From Candidatus Microthrix parvicella Bio17-1 (GTDB taxonomy: Bacteria > Actinomycetota > Acidimicrobiia > Acidimicrobiales > Microtrichaceae): a stretch of 64,000 nucleotides of DNA. How positions within the stretch are numbered: the first letter of the stretch is position 1; each line of letters starts with the position of its first letter. Below the pieces are notes generated by a model, which was given only the letters and a program-made list of their open reading frames with translations, ran no database searches and was not told the DNA's origin. Made by a program: the position numbers and the translations under genes. The stretch covers positions 62,001 through 126,000 of the forward strand of contig NZ_AMPG01000005.1 of the NCBI RefSeq assembly GCF_000299415.1, read 5' to 3'. Below are positions 57,275 through 64,000 of this stretch, in pieces.

Positions 57275-57694
57275 TCAGTGGACCTGGCCGACTACGCCGG
57301 TCGGCGTCAGCCGGACCAGGAGGCGGCCCTCGTCGGCCATGGCCTGCCGGTACTCGCCCAGGTCGGGGTGGGGCTCTCCTGCGACGGCTGCGTAATAGTC
57401 CACCATCAGGTCGCTCGTGGCATCGCCGGCCCGCTTGGTCGGCTCGCTGAGTTCCGCCCGGGCATCGAAGGACACGTACGACCAGGTGGCCGGGTCGGTG
57501 AGGTGGAGAACCACGCGCGGGTCGCGGCGCATGTTGGCGGTTTTGGCCCGACCGTTGGTCACCGAAATCTCGAAGAGTCCGTCGCGAATCCCGTAGACAA
57601 TGTCCGACGACTGGGGTCTCCCGTCGGAGCGGATGGTGATGAGCACGCCGTGCTTGCGCTTGGCCGCCCATGTCAGTGCATCGGTGAGGTCCAT
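57275..57694 (-). CDS. PPOX-class F420-dependent oxidoreductase
   Basis: The 139-residue split-barrel protein has GVLITIRSDGRPQSSDIVY, LFEISVTNGRAKTANMRRDPRVVLHLTDPATWSYVS (quoted in part: NGRAKTANMRRDPRVVLHL) and a closing RLLVRLTPTGVVG. This is the PNPOx-like family whose actinobacterial members bind F420. The ATG lies 7 bases after a TACGTT hexamer. It is the first gene of a unit with the PhyH dioxygenase, suggesting a shared oxidation step. Confidence 0.9.
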   Translation of the reverse strand: MDLTDALTWAAKRKHGVLITIRSDGRPQSSDIVYGIRDGLFEISVTNGRAKTANMRRDPRVVLHLTDPATWSYVSFDARAELSEPTKRAGDATSDLMVDYYAAVAGEPHPDLGEYRQAMADEGRLLVRLTPTGVVGQVH

Positions 57695-57701
57695 GGGCCC
57701 G

Positions 57702-57707
57702 AACGTA
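57702..57707 (-). promoter_or_regulatory. Leaderless -10 element of the PPOX-PhyH unit
   Basis: TACGTT on the minus strand ends 7 bases before the ATG at 57694. The rest of the gap to 57914 shows nothing recognisable. Confidence 0.5.
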
Positions 57708-57914
57708 GTCCTGCCGACGTGTCCAGTCTCGCCACCGACTCAGGCCACATAAGAGCCTCCAAGAAGCCCGGAGCGATTCATATCGCGGATCTCTGGCGAC
57801 AAACTCAGCTACCTTCCGAGCCCCAATTCGGGTTGTAGGTCGCCGTCGTGACCCCGGCTTCGGCGAACAATCGGAAAGGTCGCCGAGTACCCCAGGATGA
57901 ACCGGCGTGGCCCC

Positions 57915-58673
57915 TCAGTCTGGAGGCGGCGCGTCGGCCTGCGTTGCGAGTTGAACGTTGGCTGGACCAAGCGCGACCGCCAGGCCGTCAACCGACAAAT
58001 CCCCAACGGCACCACCTGGAATGTGACCCGTGGGTTCGAGCTGGAAGAACCTTCCGGCGGCCTTGGCGGTGGACCGGGTGATCACCGCTGATCCGGCGGC
58101 GCCGATACCGGCACCGATGCCGAAGGGAACCATTCGACCGATTCGAAACGCCCCATGTTCGATTCCCAACCTGGTCGGCAACTGGGCGCTCAGCTTGGCG
58201 TTGAGCGTAACGAGGGCCTCGTCCGGGATCTGGCTCACCAGCTTGGCTCCGCCGGCGGAGCCAAGCCGCCCCGCAAGACCCTCGACTCCAGCCGATGCAC
58301 CGTTGGCCATCGTCAGCACGCTGACCACCCAACTGCGCCGCTGTTCCAACGATTGGGCATCGTGTCCCGCGGCGATACCAATGGCCAGGATCATCTCGCC
58401 CATTTTGGTGATCGAGTAGGCCAGGTCTGCCGTGCCGGACACCATTGCCGTGCCCCTGCCGGCACCCGGTATCGCCGCCGCTCCGCCAGCGAGGGCGGAC
58501 ACCGCAGCGAGCTCACGGATGTAACGCTTGGCGATCAGCTTGATCAATTCGTCGGAGTTGCCGGGCCGATATTTGCGACGCAACTCCTCGACCATGTCAC
58601 GGGCAGCCGGGTAGCGCGTGCGCGCCACCCGCTCGATGGCGGGATGAAAGATCCTGTCGATGGCTCCGGCCAT
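57915..58673 (-). CDS. EcsC-family protein
   Basis: The 252-residue protein has the EcsC domain: an N-terminal amphipathic DRIFHPAIERVARTRYPAARDMVEELRRKY (quoted in part: RYPAARDMVEELRRKY). Glycine-rich hydrophobic stretches follow (AAVSALAGGAAAIPGAGRG, MVPFGIGAGIGAAGSAVI). The function of EcsC is not defined; the family is membrane-associated and was first seen near ABC-exporter genes. GGGAG precedes the ATG at 58673. The gene is divergent from the luciferase-like gene. Confidence 0.82.
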   Translation of the reverse strand: MAGAIDRIFHPAIERVARTRYPAARDMVEELRRKYRPGNSDELIKLIAKRYIRELAAVSALAGGAAAIPGAGRGTAMVSGTADLAYSITKMGEMILAIGIAAGHDAQSLEQRRSWVVSVLTMANGASAGVEGLAGRLGSAGGAKLVSQIPDEALVTLNAKLSAQLPTRLGIEHGAFRIGRMVPFGIGAGIGAAGSAVITRSTAKAAGRFFQLEPTGHIPGGAVGDLSVDGLAVALGPANVQLATQADAPPPD

Positions 58674-58763
58674 TGGCGACTCCCGGGTTTGGCTGCCAAG
58701 CCAGGATACGGGAGGGGAGTGGCGCCATCGCGTCGCCTCGGCACCGCGCGGCACCTGGGTCGA

Positions 58764-58769
58764 TAGGGT
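58764..58769 (+). promoter_or_regulatory. Leaderless -10 element of the luciferase-like gene
   Basis: TAGGGT ends 7 bases before the ATG at 58777. Confidence 0.5.
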
Positions 58770-58776
58770 CCACCAG

Positions 58777-59739
58777 ATGACGCCGCTCCTCGGCCGGCAG
58801 GCCCTCCCCGCGCGACCACAGCTGACAATTCAGCCCCGAAACTTTGCGGCGGATGACCCCGGCGGGTGGGATCGGTTGGTCGACACGGCCGTCGCCGCCG
58901 ACGCCGCAGGCATTGACCGGATCATCCTTTCGGACCATGTGGTGTTTGGGGAGAACCCCGAGGCCTATGCAGACCCCACGCGTGGGGGTACCAAGGGTGG
59001 ACGCCAGCCGACTGGACCCGACGGGCACTGGTTGGAGCCGTTGACGACCCTGGCGTTCTTGGCCGGACAGACCACCCGGGTGCGTTTGGGCACCAGCATC
59101 CTGCTCGCAGCACTGCGACGGCCAGTGGTGCTTGCCAAGACTGCAGCGACGCTCGACGTGTTGTCCGGCGGGCGGTTCGATTTGGGGGTGGGAGTCGGTT
59201 GGCAGGAGGAGGAGTACACCGCCGCCGGGCTGGAGTTCGCAGCACGCGGCCGACAACTCGACCACACCCTCGAGGTCTGCCAAACGCTCTGGGGCCAAAG
59301 CCGAGCCTCCTATGAATCACCGGAGTTGAGCTTCGACGGCATCCACGCCATGCCGAAGCCTCTTCAGGCCGGCGGAGTGCCGATCTGGATCGGCGGCACC
59401 GTGCAGCGGCGCTCGATGGAACGGCTGGCCCGCTTCGGCAGCGGCTGGATCCCGTGGGGTCCGGCCGTCGCGGACCTCAAAGGGGGAGTGAGGGCGATGC
59501 GGGAGGCGCTCGAGCAACTCGGACGCGACCCGGCGACCGTACAGGTGACCAGCTACCTCCCGGCCATCATGGACAGCGACGGCGTCCTCGACCTGGCGGC
59601 CACGGTGACGGCGGCACCAACCTGGGTCGAGCTGGGCATCACCGACTTCAAGGTACCCATGGTGGTGCCCGCCGGGCTCGGGCCCGCCACCGAGGCGCTG
59701 ACGGGGCTCGTCGAGGCATTTCGTGCCGCGGTGGGGTAG
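58777..59739 (+). CDS. Luciferase-like F420-dependent oxidoreductase
   Basis: The 320-residue barrel enzyme has DTAVAADAAGIDRIILSDHVVFGENPEAYADP (quoted in part: GIDRIILSDHVVFGENPE), RVRLGTSILLAALRRPVVLAKTAATLDVLSGGRFDLGVGVGWQEEEY (in part: TLDVLSGGRFDLGVGVGWQ), and VPIWIGGTVQRRSMERLARFGSGWIPW. The pattern is that of the TIGR03619 group. The substrate is unknown. The gene stands 34 bases before the oxygenase-like gene on the same strand. Confidence 0.9.
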   Translation: MTPLLGRQALPARPQLTIQPRNFAADDPGGWDRLVDTAVAADAAGIDRIILSDHVVFGENPEAYADPTRGGTKGGRQPTGPDGHWLEPLTTLAFLAGQTTRVRLGTSILLAALRRPVVLAKTAATLDVLSGGRFDLGVGVGWQEEEYTAAGLEFAARGRQLDHTLEVCQTLWGQSRASYESPELSFDGIHAMPKPLQAGGVPIWIGGTVQRRSMERLARFGSGWIPWGPAVADLKGGVRAMREALEQLGRDPATVQVTSYLPAIMDSDGVLDLAATVTAAPTWVELGITDFKVPMVVPAGLGPATEALTGLVEAFRAAVG

Positions 59740-59773
59740 CAGCGAAACCGTCGATCGGGCAGAATATCCACCA

Positions 59774-60550
59774 ATGATCGACCTGCCGTTGGACGCCGAA
59801 CTCAGCCGGTCGCTCGATCTGCACACCCGACATCCACGCCTCGACGTCCTTTGGGCAACCGGCGCCGTGCGGCTGACCGATGCACCCGAGGTCTGCCCGG
59901 AGGGTGAGTGGCGCAGCCTCGATTACCTCGATTGGAAGTCCGGCGGCGACACACACTTTGCGCCGCTCGCCTCGGTCGACGGTGGAATGAACTGCGTGGG
60001 CTTCTCCAACCTTCGCCGAGCCGACAAGGACGGCATCTGGACCGCCAATGCCTCCGTGGCGCCGTCGCTTCAGCGGTACGTCCAAGACGTTGGTTGCAAC
60101 TTCGGGCGCGTCCGGGTGATTTCGCTCAAGCCCCAGGCCAGAAGCGAGGCCAAGACGCTGCTGCACCGCGACCAGAACAACCGTTACAACCCGGAGAACG
60201 CAGGCTGGGTGGTCCGTTCCTGGCTCGAACTCACCGACAATCCAGACAGCTACATGATGCTGATGGACAACGATCCCGACGGCTATCCCGATCCGGCAAC
60301 CGAGATTCGAATTCCGCTGCACCGAGGGTCCCGCTTTGTGGTTGACACACAACGGCTCTGGCACGTGGTGGTGCATCGTGGAGATCAGCCCCGGCATGGG
60401 CTCATCTCCAGTTTCGAGTCCGGGCCGGAGCTCGACCGCTGGATCCGTCGCAATCGCTCGTTGCCCGCACGCTTCGCAGACGCATACCCGGCGGCGGGCG
60501 AACCGCTCAAGCAGCTCCGGTCGCTCACCAGGCGCTTGAAAACCCGGTGA
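59774..60550 (+). CDS. 2OG-Fe(II)-oxygenase-like protein, unknown substrate
   Basis: The 258-residue protein has a likely jelly-roll oxygenase core. LLHRDQNNRYN (about 134-144) gives an HxD pair. GSRFVVDTQRLWHVVVHRG (about 192-210) gives the distal histidine, followed by arginine in QPRHGLISSF that could bind 2-oxoglutarate. The layout recalls aspartyl/asparaginyl hydroxylase-like proteins, yet I do not recognise the exact family. The C-terminal 35 residues are basic. The substrate may be protein or small molecule. Confidence 0.65.
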   Translation: MIDLPLDAELSRSLDLHTRHPRLDVLWATGAVRLTDAPEVCPEGEWRSLDYLDWKSGGDTHFAPLASVDGGMNCVGFSNLRRADKDGIWTANASVAPSLQRYVQDVGCNFGRVRVISLKPQARSEAKTLLHRDQNNRYNPENAGWVVRSWLELTDNPDSYMMLMDNDPDGYPDPATEIRIPLHRGSRFVVDTQRLWHVVVHRGDQPRHGLISSFESGPELDRWIRRNRSLPARFADAYPAAGEPLKQLRSLTRRLKTR

Positions 60551-60735
60551 GTCGTCCCGGATGACGATTCGTCAACCACCCTGCCGAACCGTGTCACTTG
60601 ACATAACGAGGATTTACGGCGGCGTTCTCCCAGCCCGGCGCGGGTGGCTCAGACATTCGACGGGTATTGTTGGCCCCAAGCAGTTGGTGGCATCTCCGAC
60701 GGTGGCGACGGTGTCGCACTAGACCCTGGAGCACT

Positions 60736-61446
60736 ATGCGTACGCCCAACCTCGAGGACGTGGTGGCCAACGGCAGCGATCACCCGGTGCCCAAGGTTCC
60801 GCTGCCCGACCATCACGATCGCCGGCGACCGCTGGTGCTGTGCCTCTGGGACGCGCCAAACATGGACGCCTCGCTCTTCTCGGTGACCGGTGCAGACCAT
60901 CACACCGTGGTTCGCCCCCAATACGACGCATTCGGCAAGTGGCTGGTCGGTCAGGGCACACCGTCCACGGAAACGGTTGAGGGCCGGCGCCCGGGTTCGC
61001 CGATGGACGTCGAGGCCCTGCTGTTTCTCTCGGTGGTGTCCAACCGTGCAGCCCAGGTTGCACCGTTCGTGACCGCTGCCCGCCAGAGCGGGTTCACCGT
61101 GTTCTGTCGGGACCGCGACGAAGGCGACATCGACGACGCCTTGGTTGCGGCGAGCGCCCAGCGCCTGGCCGAGCGAGACCAGCCAGGCACGTTGATCGTG
61201 TGTTCGGCCGACCAGGACCTCGCCCGCGTGACCGCCGACCCGGCCAAGGCGGCCGGCTGGAGGGTGATGGTGGTCGCCTATCGCGAGCTGTGCGGCTGGA
61301 CCGACGAGGCCGGGTATGAGTTCCTCGATCCAGAGGAGATCCCGCACCTGTTCCCCAAGCCACTGAACCGATTCGATCTGGCCCACCTGCCCACCGGTGG
61401 CGTGTTCGCACCCTCGCTTCGCACGCTTACCCCCCTCCAGCCCTGA
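60736..61446 (+). CDS. NYN-domain (PIN-like) ribonuclease candidate
   Basis: The 236-residue protein has a NYN/LabA-like PIN fold. The first acidic residue lies in LVLCLWDAPNMD (about 34-45), a middle one in RDEGDIDDALVAAS (about 130-143), and a third site in IVCSADQDLARV (about 155-166), the positions that bind catalytic magnesium. The ends are extra segments rich in proline and leucine. Many NYN proteins cut structured RNA. TGGAG precedes the ATG. The 185-base gap before it holds no gene. Confidence 0.82.
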   Translation: MRTPNLEDVVANGSDHPVPKVPLPDHHDRRRPLVLCLWDAPNMDASLFSVTGADHHTVVRPQYDAFGKWLVGQGTPSTETVEGRRPGSPMDVEALLFLSVVSNRAAQVAPFVTAARQSGFTVFCRDRDEGDIDDALVAASAQRLAERDQPGTLIVCSADQDLARVTADPAKAAGWRVMVVAYRELCGWTDEAGYEFLDPEEIPHLFPKPLNRFDLAHLPTGGVFAPSLRTLTPLQP

Positions 61447-61460
61447 GGCACGTCGTCAGC

Positions 61461-61466
61461 TACGGT
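61461..61466 (+). promoter_or_regulatory. Leaderless -10 element of a micro-ORF
   Basis: TACGGT ends 7 bases before the ATG of the micro-ORF at 61474. Confidence 0.45.
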
Positions 61467-61473
61467 TCGGGAG

Positions 61474-61506
61474 ATGAAATCCGAACCTGATGGTGCGATT
61501 CCCTGA
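61474..61506 (+). CDS. Leaderless 10-codon micro-ORF overlapping the next gene's start
   Basis: ATG at 61474 opens MKSEPDGAIP and ends with TGA at 61504-61506. The last base of that stop is the first base of the ATG (61506) of the following membrane-protein gene. No ribosome-binding site precedes the membrane-protein gene, so re-initiation from this micro-ORF is a reasonable way to translate it. The peptide shows no signal or motif. Confidence 0.35.
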   Translation: MKSEPDGAIP

Positions 61507-62660
61507 TGAGCCCACCGCCCACACCGGAACTGCTCAGTCGATCCCGACTTGATGGCATCCCCTGGTCGGCACGAGCCACCCGAGGACTCTCCGGCGCCCT
61601 CATGGCGGTGGGCGTCACGCTGCTTCCCTGGATGGGCCCTTCGATCACCCCTGGGGCGGGCATCACCTACGCCGCGCGGTTTCCAGTGTTGGCTGTGTGC
61701 GCCTTGGCTTGTGCCCTCGTGGTGTTCTCAGGCTCGCTGAGACCCGACCCTCCCCCGACCTCACCGCTCGATCCCCCGGTTCCGAGAAGCAAGTCGGTGT
61801 CCCTGGCGGCCCTGGCCGCTGCCGGGTTGGTGCTTGGCACCAACCTGATCGCCGAGTTGTTGGCCGCCCTGTCGGTCGGGCGGACTGCATTGGAAGCCCT
61901 CGATGGCGCCCCCGTCCGCCTGTTGCCCGGCCCAGGTCAGCTGTTGTTTGGCGCATCGGCCATGGCTGCATTGTTGAGTGGCGCCGGGCGTCCACCGGTC
62001 TTGACCTTCAAGTCCTGGCTCTCACGCGGGCCGCTGGGCACGGTTCGTGGCTGGATCGTGCTCGGCGGGATCGCCATCGTGGCCCTTTCCAGAGGGGACA
62101 CGTGGCTCCAAGCTGCGAACTTCACCGTGACAGGAGCGGAGATTCCGGTGTTGGGACAGCTTCTGGGCACACTGATTCTTGGGTTGGTCGTGACTGCGCT
62201 GTGGACCATGACCCGTGGCGGCGCAACCCCCCGCCTACTTGGTGGAATCTTCGGCATCTCACTGTTGATCCTTGCCGGTGCCACCCTGTTGATCAGCGGA
62301 TTCGTGGTGCGGCTGGTGCCGACCGATGCACTGGAGCTCCGCGCCGCAGAGTTTGCTCCGTCCGGCCTCGGCGATCAGTTGGTCGGTCAGACCGCGGATG
62401 GCCTGCGAGGGGCGGGCGCAGGAAACGGCCCGATCCTGGCCATCATCGGGGTGGCCCTGTTGACCGTCGGCGCCGCATTTCCCTCGCTCCGCAGGAACCG
62501 GGCGCAGCAGCAACCGGCCCACGCTGGAGAACCGGCCTCGGCTCCACCGCCGCCACCCCCATCACCGCCGCCTCCCCAACCACCATCGCCACCGTCGGCC
62601 GGAACTCCTCCCCCACCCCCGGCAACCTGGTGGGAAACCTCCGAAGGACTCGATCGATGA
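61506..62660 (+). CDS. Multi-pass membrane protein with proline-rich tail, unknown
   Basis: The 384-residue protein has about seven hydrophobic segments (for example GLSGALMAVGVTLLPWMG, VLAVCALACALVVFSG, VLGGIAIVAL, LIAELLAALSV, LLGGIFGISLLILAGATLLISG and PILAIIGVALLTVGAAF) separated by short loops. The C-terminal tail (about 335-384) is a cytosolic-looking run of [11 protein letters not shown] with an EGLDR end. I recognise no family. It overlaps the next small gene by four bases. Confidence 0.7.
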   Translation: MSPPPTPELLSRSRLDGIPWSARATRGLSGALMAVGVTLLPWMGPSITPGAGITYAARFPVLAVCALACALVVFSGSLRPDPPPTSPLDPPVPRSKSVSLAALAAAGLVLGTNLIAELLAALSVGRTALEALDGAPVRLLPGPGQLLFGASAMAALLSGAGRPPVLTFKSWLSRGPLGTVRGWIVLGGIAIVALSRGDTWLQAANFTVTGAEIPVLGQLLGTLILGLVVTALWTMTRGGATPRLLGGIFGISLLILAGATLLISGFVVRLVPTDALELRAAEFAPSGLGDQLVGQTADGLRGAGAGNGPILAIIGVALLTVGAAFPSLRRNRAQQQPAHAGEPASAPPPPPPSPPPPQPPSPPSAGTPPPPPATWWETSEGLDR

Positions 62661-62944
62661 CCGCCTTGTTGTGGAGTCTCAGTATCTGGTCGCTTGTCGC
62701 CGTCGCCTGGGCGCTGATCTGGGGTTCGATCGGCTGGACGAGGGGCGAACGAGCCGGATTGGATCCGGCCAAGGCGGCTGCGCTGTGCTGGTTGATCGGA
62801 CCGTTTGCCCTGCCTGTCATCAACCGCTGGCGACGGGCACAGCTTGGGTCCGTGGCCATGGCGGAGCGTCTGGTCCACGGAACACATCACACCGTGGCCG
62901 CCGCCGGCCGCGCCGGCCAACGCCGACGCCGACGCCGACGCTGA
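62657..62944 (+). CDS. Small membrane protein with poly-arginine tail
   Basis: The 95-residue product has two short hydrophobic segments (LLWSLSIWSLVAVAWALIWG and AALCWLIGPFALPVI) and ends in a run of arginines after AAAGRAGQ. The ATG overlaps the previous stop (ATGA). The function is unknown; it is probably a partner of the upstream membrane protein. Confidence 0.6.
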   Translation: MTALLWSLSIWSLVAVAWALIWGSIGWTRGERAGLDPAKAAALCWLIGPFALPVINRWRRAQLGSVAMAERLVHGTHHTVAAAGRAGQRRRRRRR

Positions 62945-62955
62945 CGACCACTCGC

Positions 62956-63558
62956 TCAGCCGGAGTCGCAGCCGGTCGGTCGCCCCGGACCCTGCCCCCC
63001 GGGCCCCGGATCCGACACCCCTGGATCGGACAGCTCGGCGTCGGGCTCGACCACCTCGGCATCCCAGATCCGTCCGGCTCCCTGCGGTGTCGACGACCGC
63101 GCCGACGTGCTGGTTGAGGCTCTGCCGAATCCCCCGCTGAAGCCAAACCCGCCGGCGCCACCCGGGGAGCCCATCGAAACGAACTGAAACCCCTGGCCCA
63201 TTTTGGCGGTGAAGCGTCGCTTCAACAGGGAGCGAAGAGGTATCCGGGTGACCGGCAACAGCAAGAGGAAGCCCGTGATGTCGGTGATGAAACCCGGGGT
63301 GATCATCAAAGCGCTCGCTCCGAGGATCAGGACACCATCCACCAGTTCGTCGGTGGGCAACTCGTTGACACGGAGACGGTTGTCGACCTTGGCCATCACC
63401 CCCTTCCCCTGCCGCCTTAAAAGCCAGGCGCCAAGCAGGCTGTCGAAGAGCAGGAGAGCGATCGTCGGCCAACCGCCGATGGCGTCGGACACGGCGATGA
63501 TCGCCCACAACTCAGCCAGCGGAACGACAACCAGCAGGAGGAGCAGCACCAGAAACAT
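62956..63558 (-). CDS. fxsA: FxsA-family membrane protein
   Basis: The 200-residue protein has the FxsA core: LVVVPLAELWAIIAVSDAIGGWPTIALLLFDSLLGAWLLRRQGKG (quoted in part: AIGGWPTIALLLFDSLLGAWL), LILGASALMITPGFITDITGFLLLLPVTR (in part: ALMITPGFITDITGFLLLLP). A glycine-rich, disordered C-terminal half follows (about 125-200). FxsA relieves phage-T7 exclusion in E. coli; its normal role is unknown. It is convergent with the small arginine-tailed membrane protein. Confidence 0.88.
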   Translation of the reverse strand: MFLVLLLLLVVVPLAELWAIIAVSDAIGGWPTIALLLFDSLLGAWLLRRQGKGVMAKVDNRLRVNELPTDELVDGVLILGASALMITPGFITDITGFLLLLPVTRIPLRSLLKRRFTAKMGQGFQFVSMGSPGGAGGFGFSGGFGRASTSTSARSSTPQGAGRIWDAEVVEPDAELSDPGVSDPGPGGQGPGRPTGCDSG

Positions 63559-63566
63559 GTGGGGAC

Positions 63567-63572
63567 ACCGTA
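63567..63572 (-). promoter_or_regulatory. Leaderless -10 element of the fxsA-like gene
   Basis: TACGGT on the minus strand ends 8 bases before the ATG at 63558. Confidence 0.4.
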
Positions 63573-63624
63573 CCGGCGGTGGCGCCGCGCGGGACGTCGC
63601 CGGTCGGCGCAGTGACGCTTTGGG

Positions 63625-64000
63625 TCAGGCCTCCCCGGCGGCGATGAGCCTGCCGAGGGCAACCAGGCTGCGGCTGGCGCCGCCGAGTTGCAGTTCGTGC
63701 TCCTTCATTTGCAGGAAGTAGCGGTGCACCGGGTAGTCGCGGTCGACGCCCATGCCGCCGTGAAGGTGCATTGCTGCATGCACCACCCGCTGCCCGGCAT
63801 CGGCGGCCCAGTACTTGGCGATGGCCACTTCGGCCGCAGCCGGCATGTTGGCCTCCAGACGCCACAGTGCCTGCGCCGCCGTCAGGCGGACGCCCTCGGT
63901 ATCGACAAACGCGTCAGCCGCACGGTGGGCAACCGCCTGGAACGCGGCAATCGGCTGCTCGAACTGCTTCCGATCTTTGGTGTACTGCGCCGTGATCGCC
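63625..64000 (-). CDS. Acyl-CoA dehydrogenase, C-terminal part (5' end outside window)
   Basis: The frame is open from the right edge. It reads YTKDRKQFEQPIAAFQAVAHRAADAF, then the helix AEVAIAKYWAADAGQRVVHAAMHLHGGMGVDRDYPVHRYF (quoted in part: HLHGGMGVDRDYPVHRYF), the usual C-terminal bundle with the HGGxG signature. It ends GGASRSLVALGRLIAAGEA. The FAD and substrate loops lie outside. The helix wording fits the alpha-methyl or steroid-side-chain FadE type seen in Actinobacteria. Confidence 0.9.
   Translation of the reverse strand, partial: AITAQYTKDRKQFEQPIAAFQAVAHRAADAFVDTEGVRLTAAQALWRLEANMPAAAEVAIAKYWAADAGQRVVHAAMHLHGGMGVDRDYPVHRYFLQMKEHELQLGGASRSLVALGRLIAAGEA

Noticed and set aside
1-64000. 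CRISPR arrays, rRNA genes, insertion sequences with terminal repeats, integrase genes
   Set aside because: I scanned for spaced direct repeats, rRNA-like stretches, transposases and integrases and saw none; the PG-binding gene alone does not make a prophage.

Overview
The window is a 64 kb chromosomal segment of a high-GC actinobacterium. Several features point to the class Acidimicrobiia or a near relative: several F420-type (luciferase-like and PPOX) oxidoreductases, many fatty-acid/acyl-CoA genes, and a mycobacteria-like block of CDP-alcohol transferase, gcvH, FHA protein, MerR, DUF151 and MerR genes. The assignment is inference; there is no rRNA to confirm it. Genes are dense and many overlap by 1-4 bases.

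Layout. 1-808: the C-terminal part of a P-type ATPase. 784-2735: a gene graveyard with remnants of a DUF3427-type helicase, a short-chain dehydrogenase, an AraC regulator and a FadB-like N-terminus; inside it sits one intact, lower-GC peptidoglycan-binding gene with its own promoter. 2781-13 kb: DUF2855, DUF427, a cupin lipoprotein, an amine-oxidase-like flavoprotein, a Sap/GAP membrane protein, an MDR oxidoreductase, an iron permease with a double-cupredoxin lipoprotein, a VOC protein, an acyl-CoA dehydrogenase, a TVP38 membrane protein and L-serine dehydratase. 14-18 kb: a 909-residue protein joining a polysaccharide-lyase-like toroid to a GT4-type glycosyltransferase, then a secreted protein. 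18-20.7 kb: a tightly coupled minus-strand operon (DUF6285, APH-type kinase, acyl-CoA dehydrogenase) that matches the LvaB/LvaA/LvaC enzymes of 4-hydroxyacyl-CoA breakdown. 20.8-24.3 kb: a stand-alone NuoF with a hemerythrin-like tail, and fumarase. 24.3-27.2 kb: a phosphoketolase remnant, a CsbD protein, small proteins and ispH. 27.2-34 kb: a DUF512 radical-SAM protein, der, a SpoIIE-type phosphatase, an acyl-CoA carboxylase beta subunit and two small membrane proteins. 34.2 kb: tRNA-Pro(GGG). 34.3-38.4 kb: an amidase, a GT2-GtrA protein, a SRAP protein and a HIT protein.

38.4-50.9 kb: the CDP-alcohol transferase, gcvH, FHA, FtsR-like MerR, DUF151, second MerR and gcvT run, then msrA and msrB, an F420-type oxidoreductase, DUF6204, an MFS pump, DUF167 and gcvP. 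gcvP is preceded by a tandem glycine riboswitch, so glycine cleavage H and T proteins sit in a regulatory block while P has its own glycine-sensing leader. 51-64 kb: accessory enzymes (serine hydrolase, a degenerate glutamate/leucine dehydrogenase-like protein, isochorismatase-like, SnoaL-like, AlgH, alpha/beta hydrolase, PhyH, PPOX, EcsC, luciferase-like, 2OG-oxygenase-like, NYN), two membrane proteins, FxsA and the end of another acyl-CoA dehydrogenase.

The most striking window-wide pattern is a -10-like TAnnnT hexamer exactly 6-8 bases before start codons. I found it at 20 places, which suggests widespread leaderless transcripts. At two of them the leaderless start codon opens a 9-10 codon micro-ORF whose stop overlaps the start of a larger gene.
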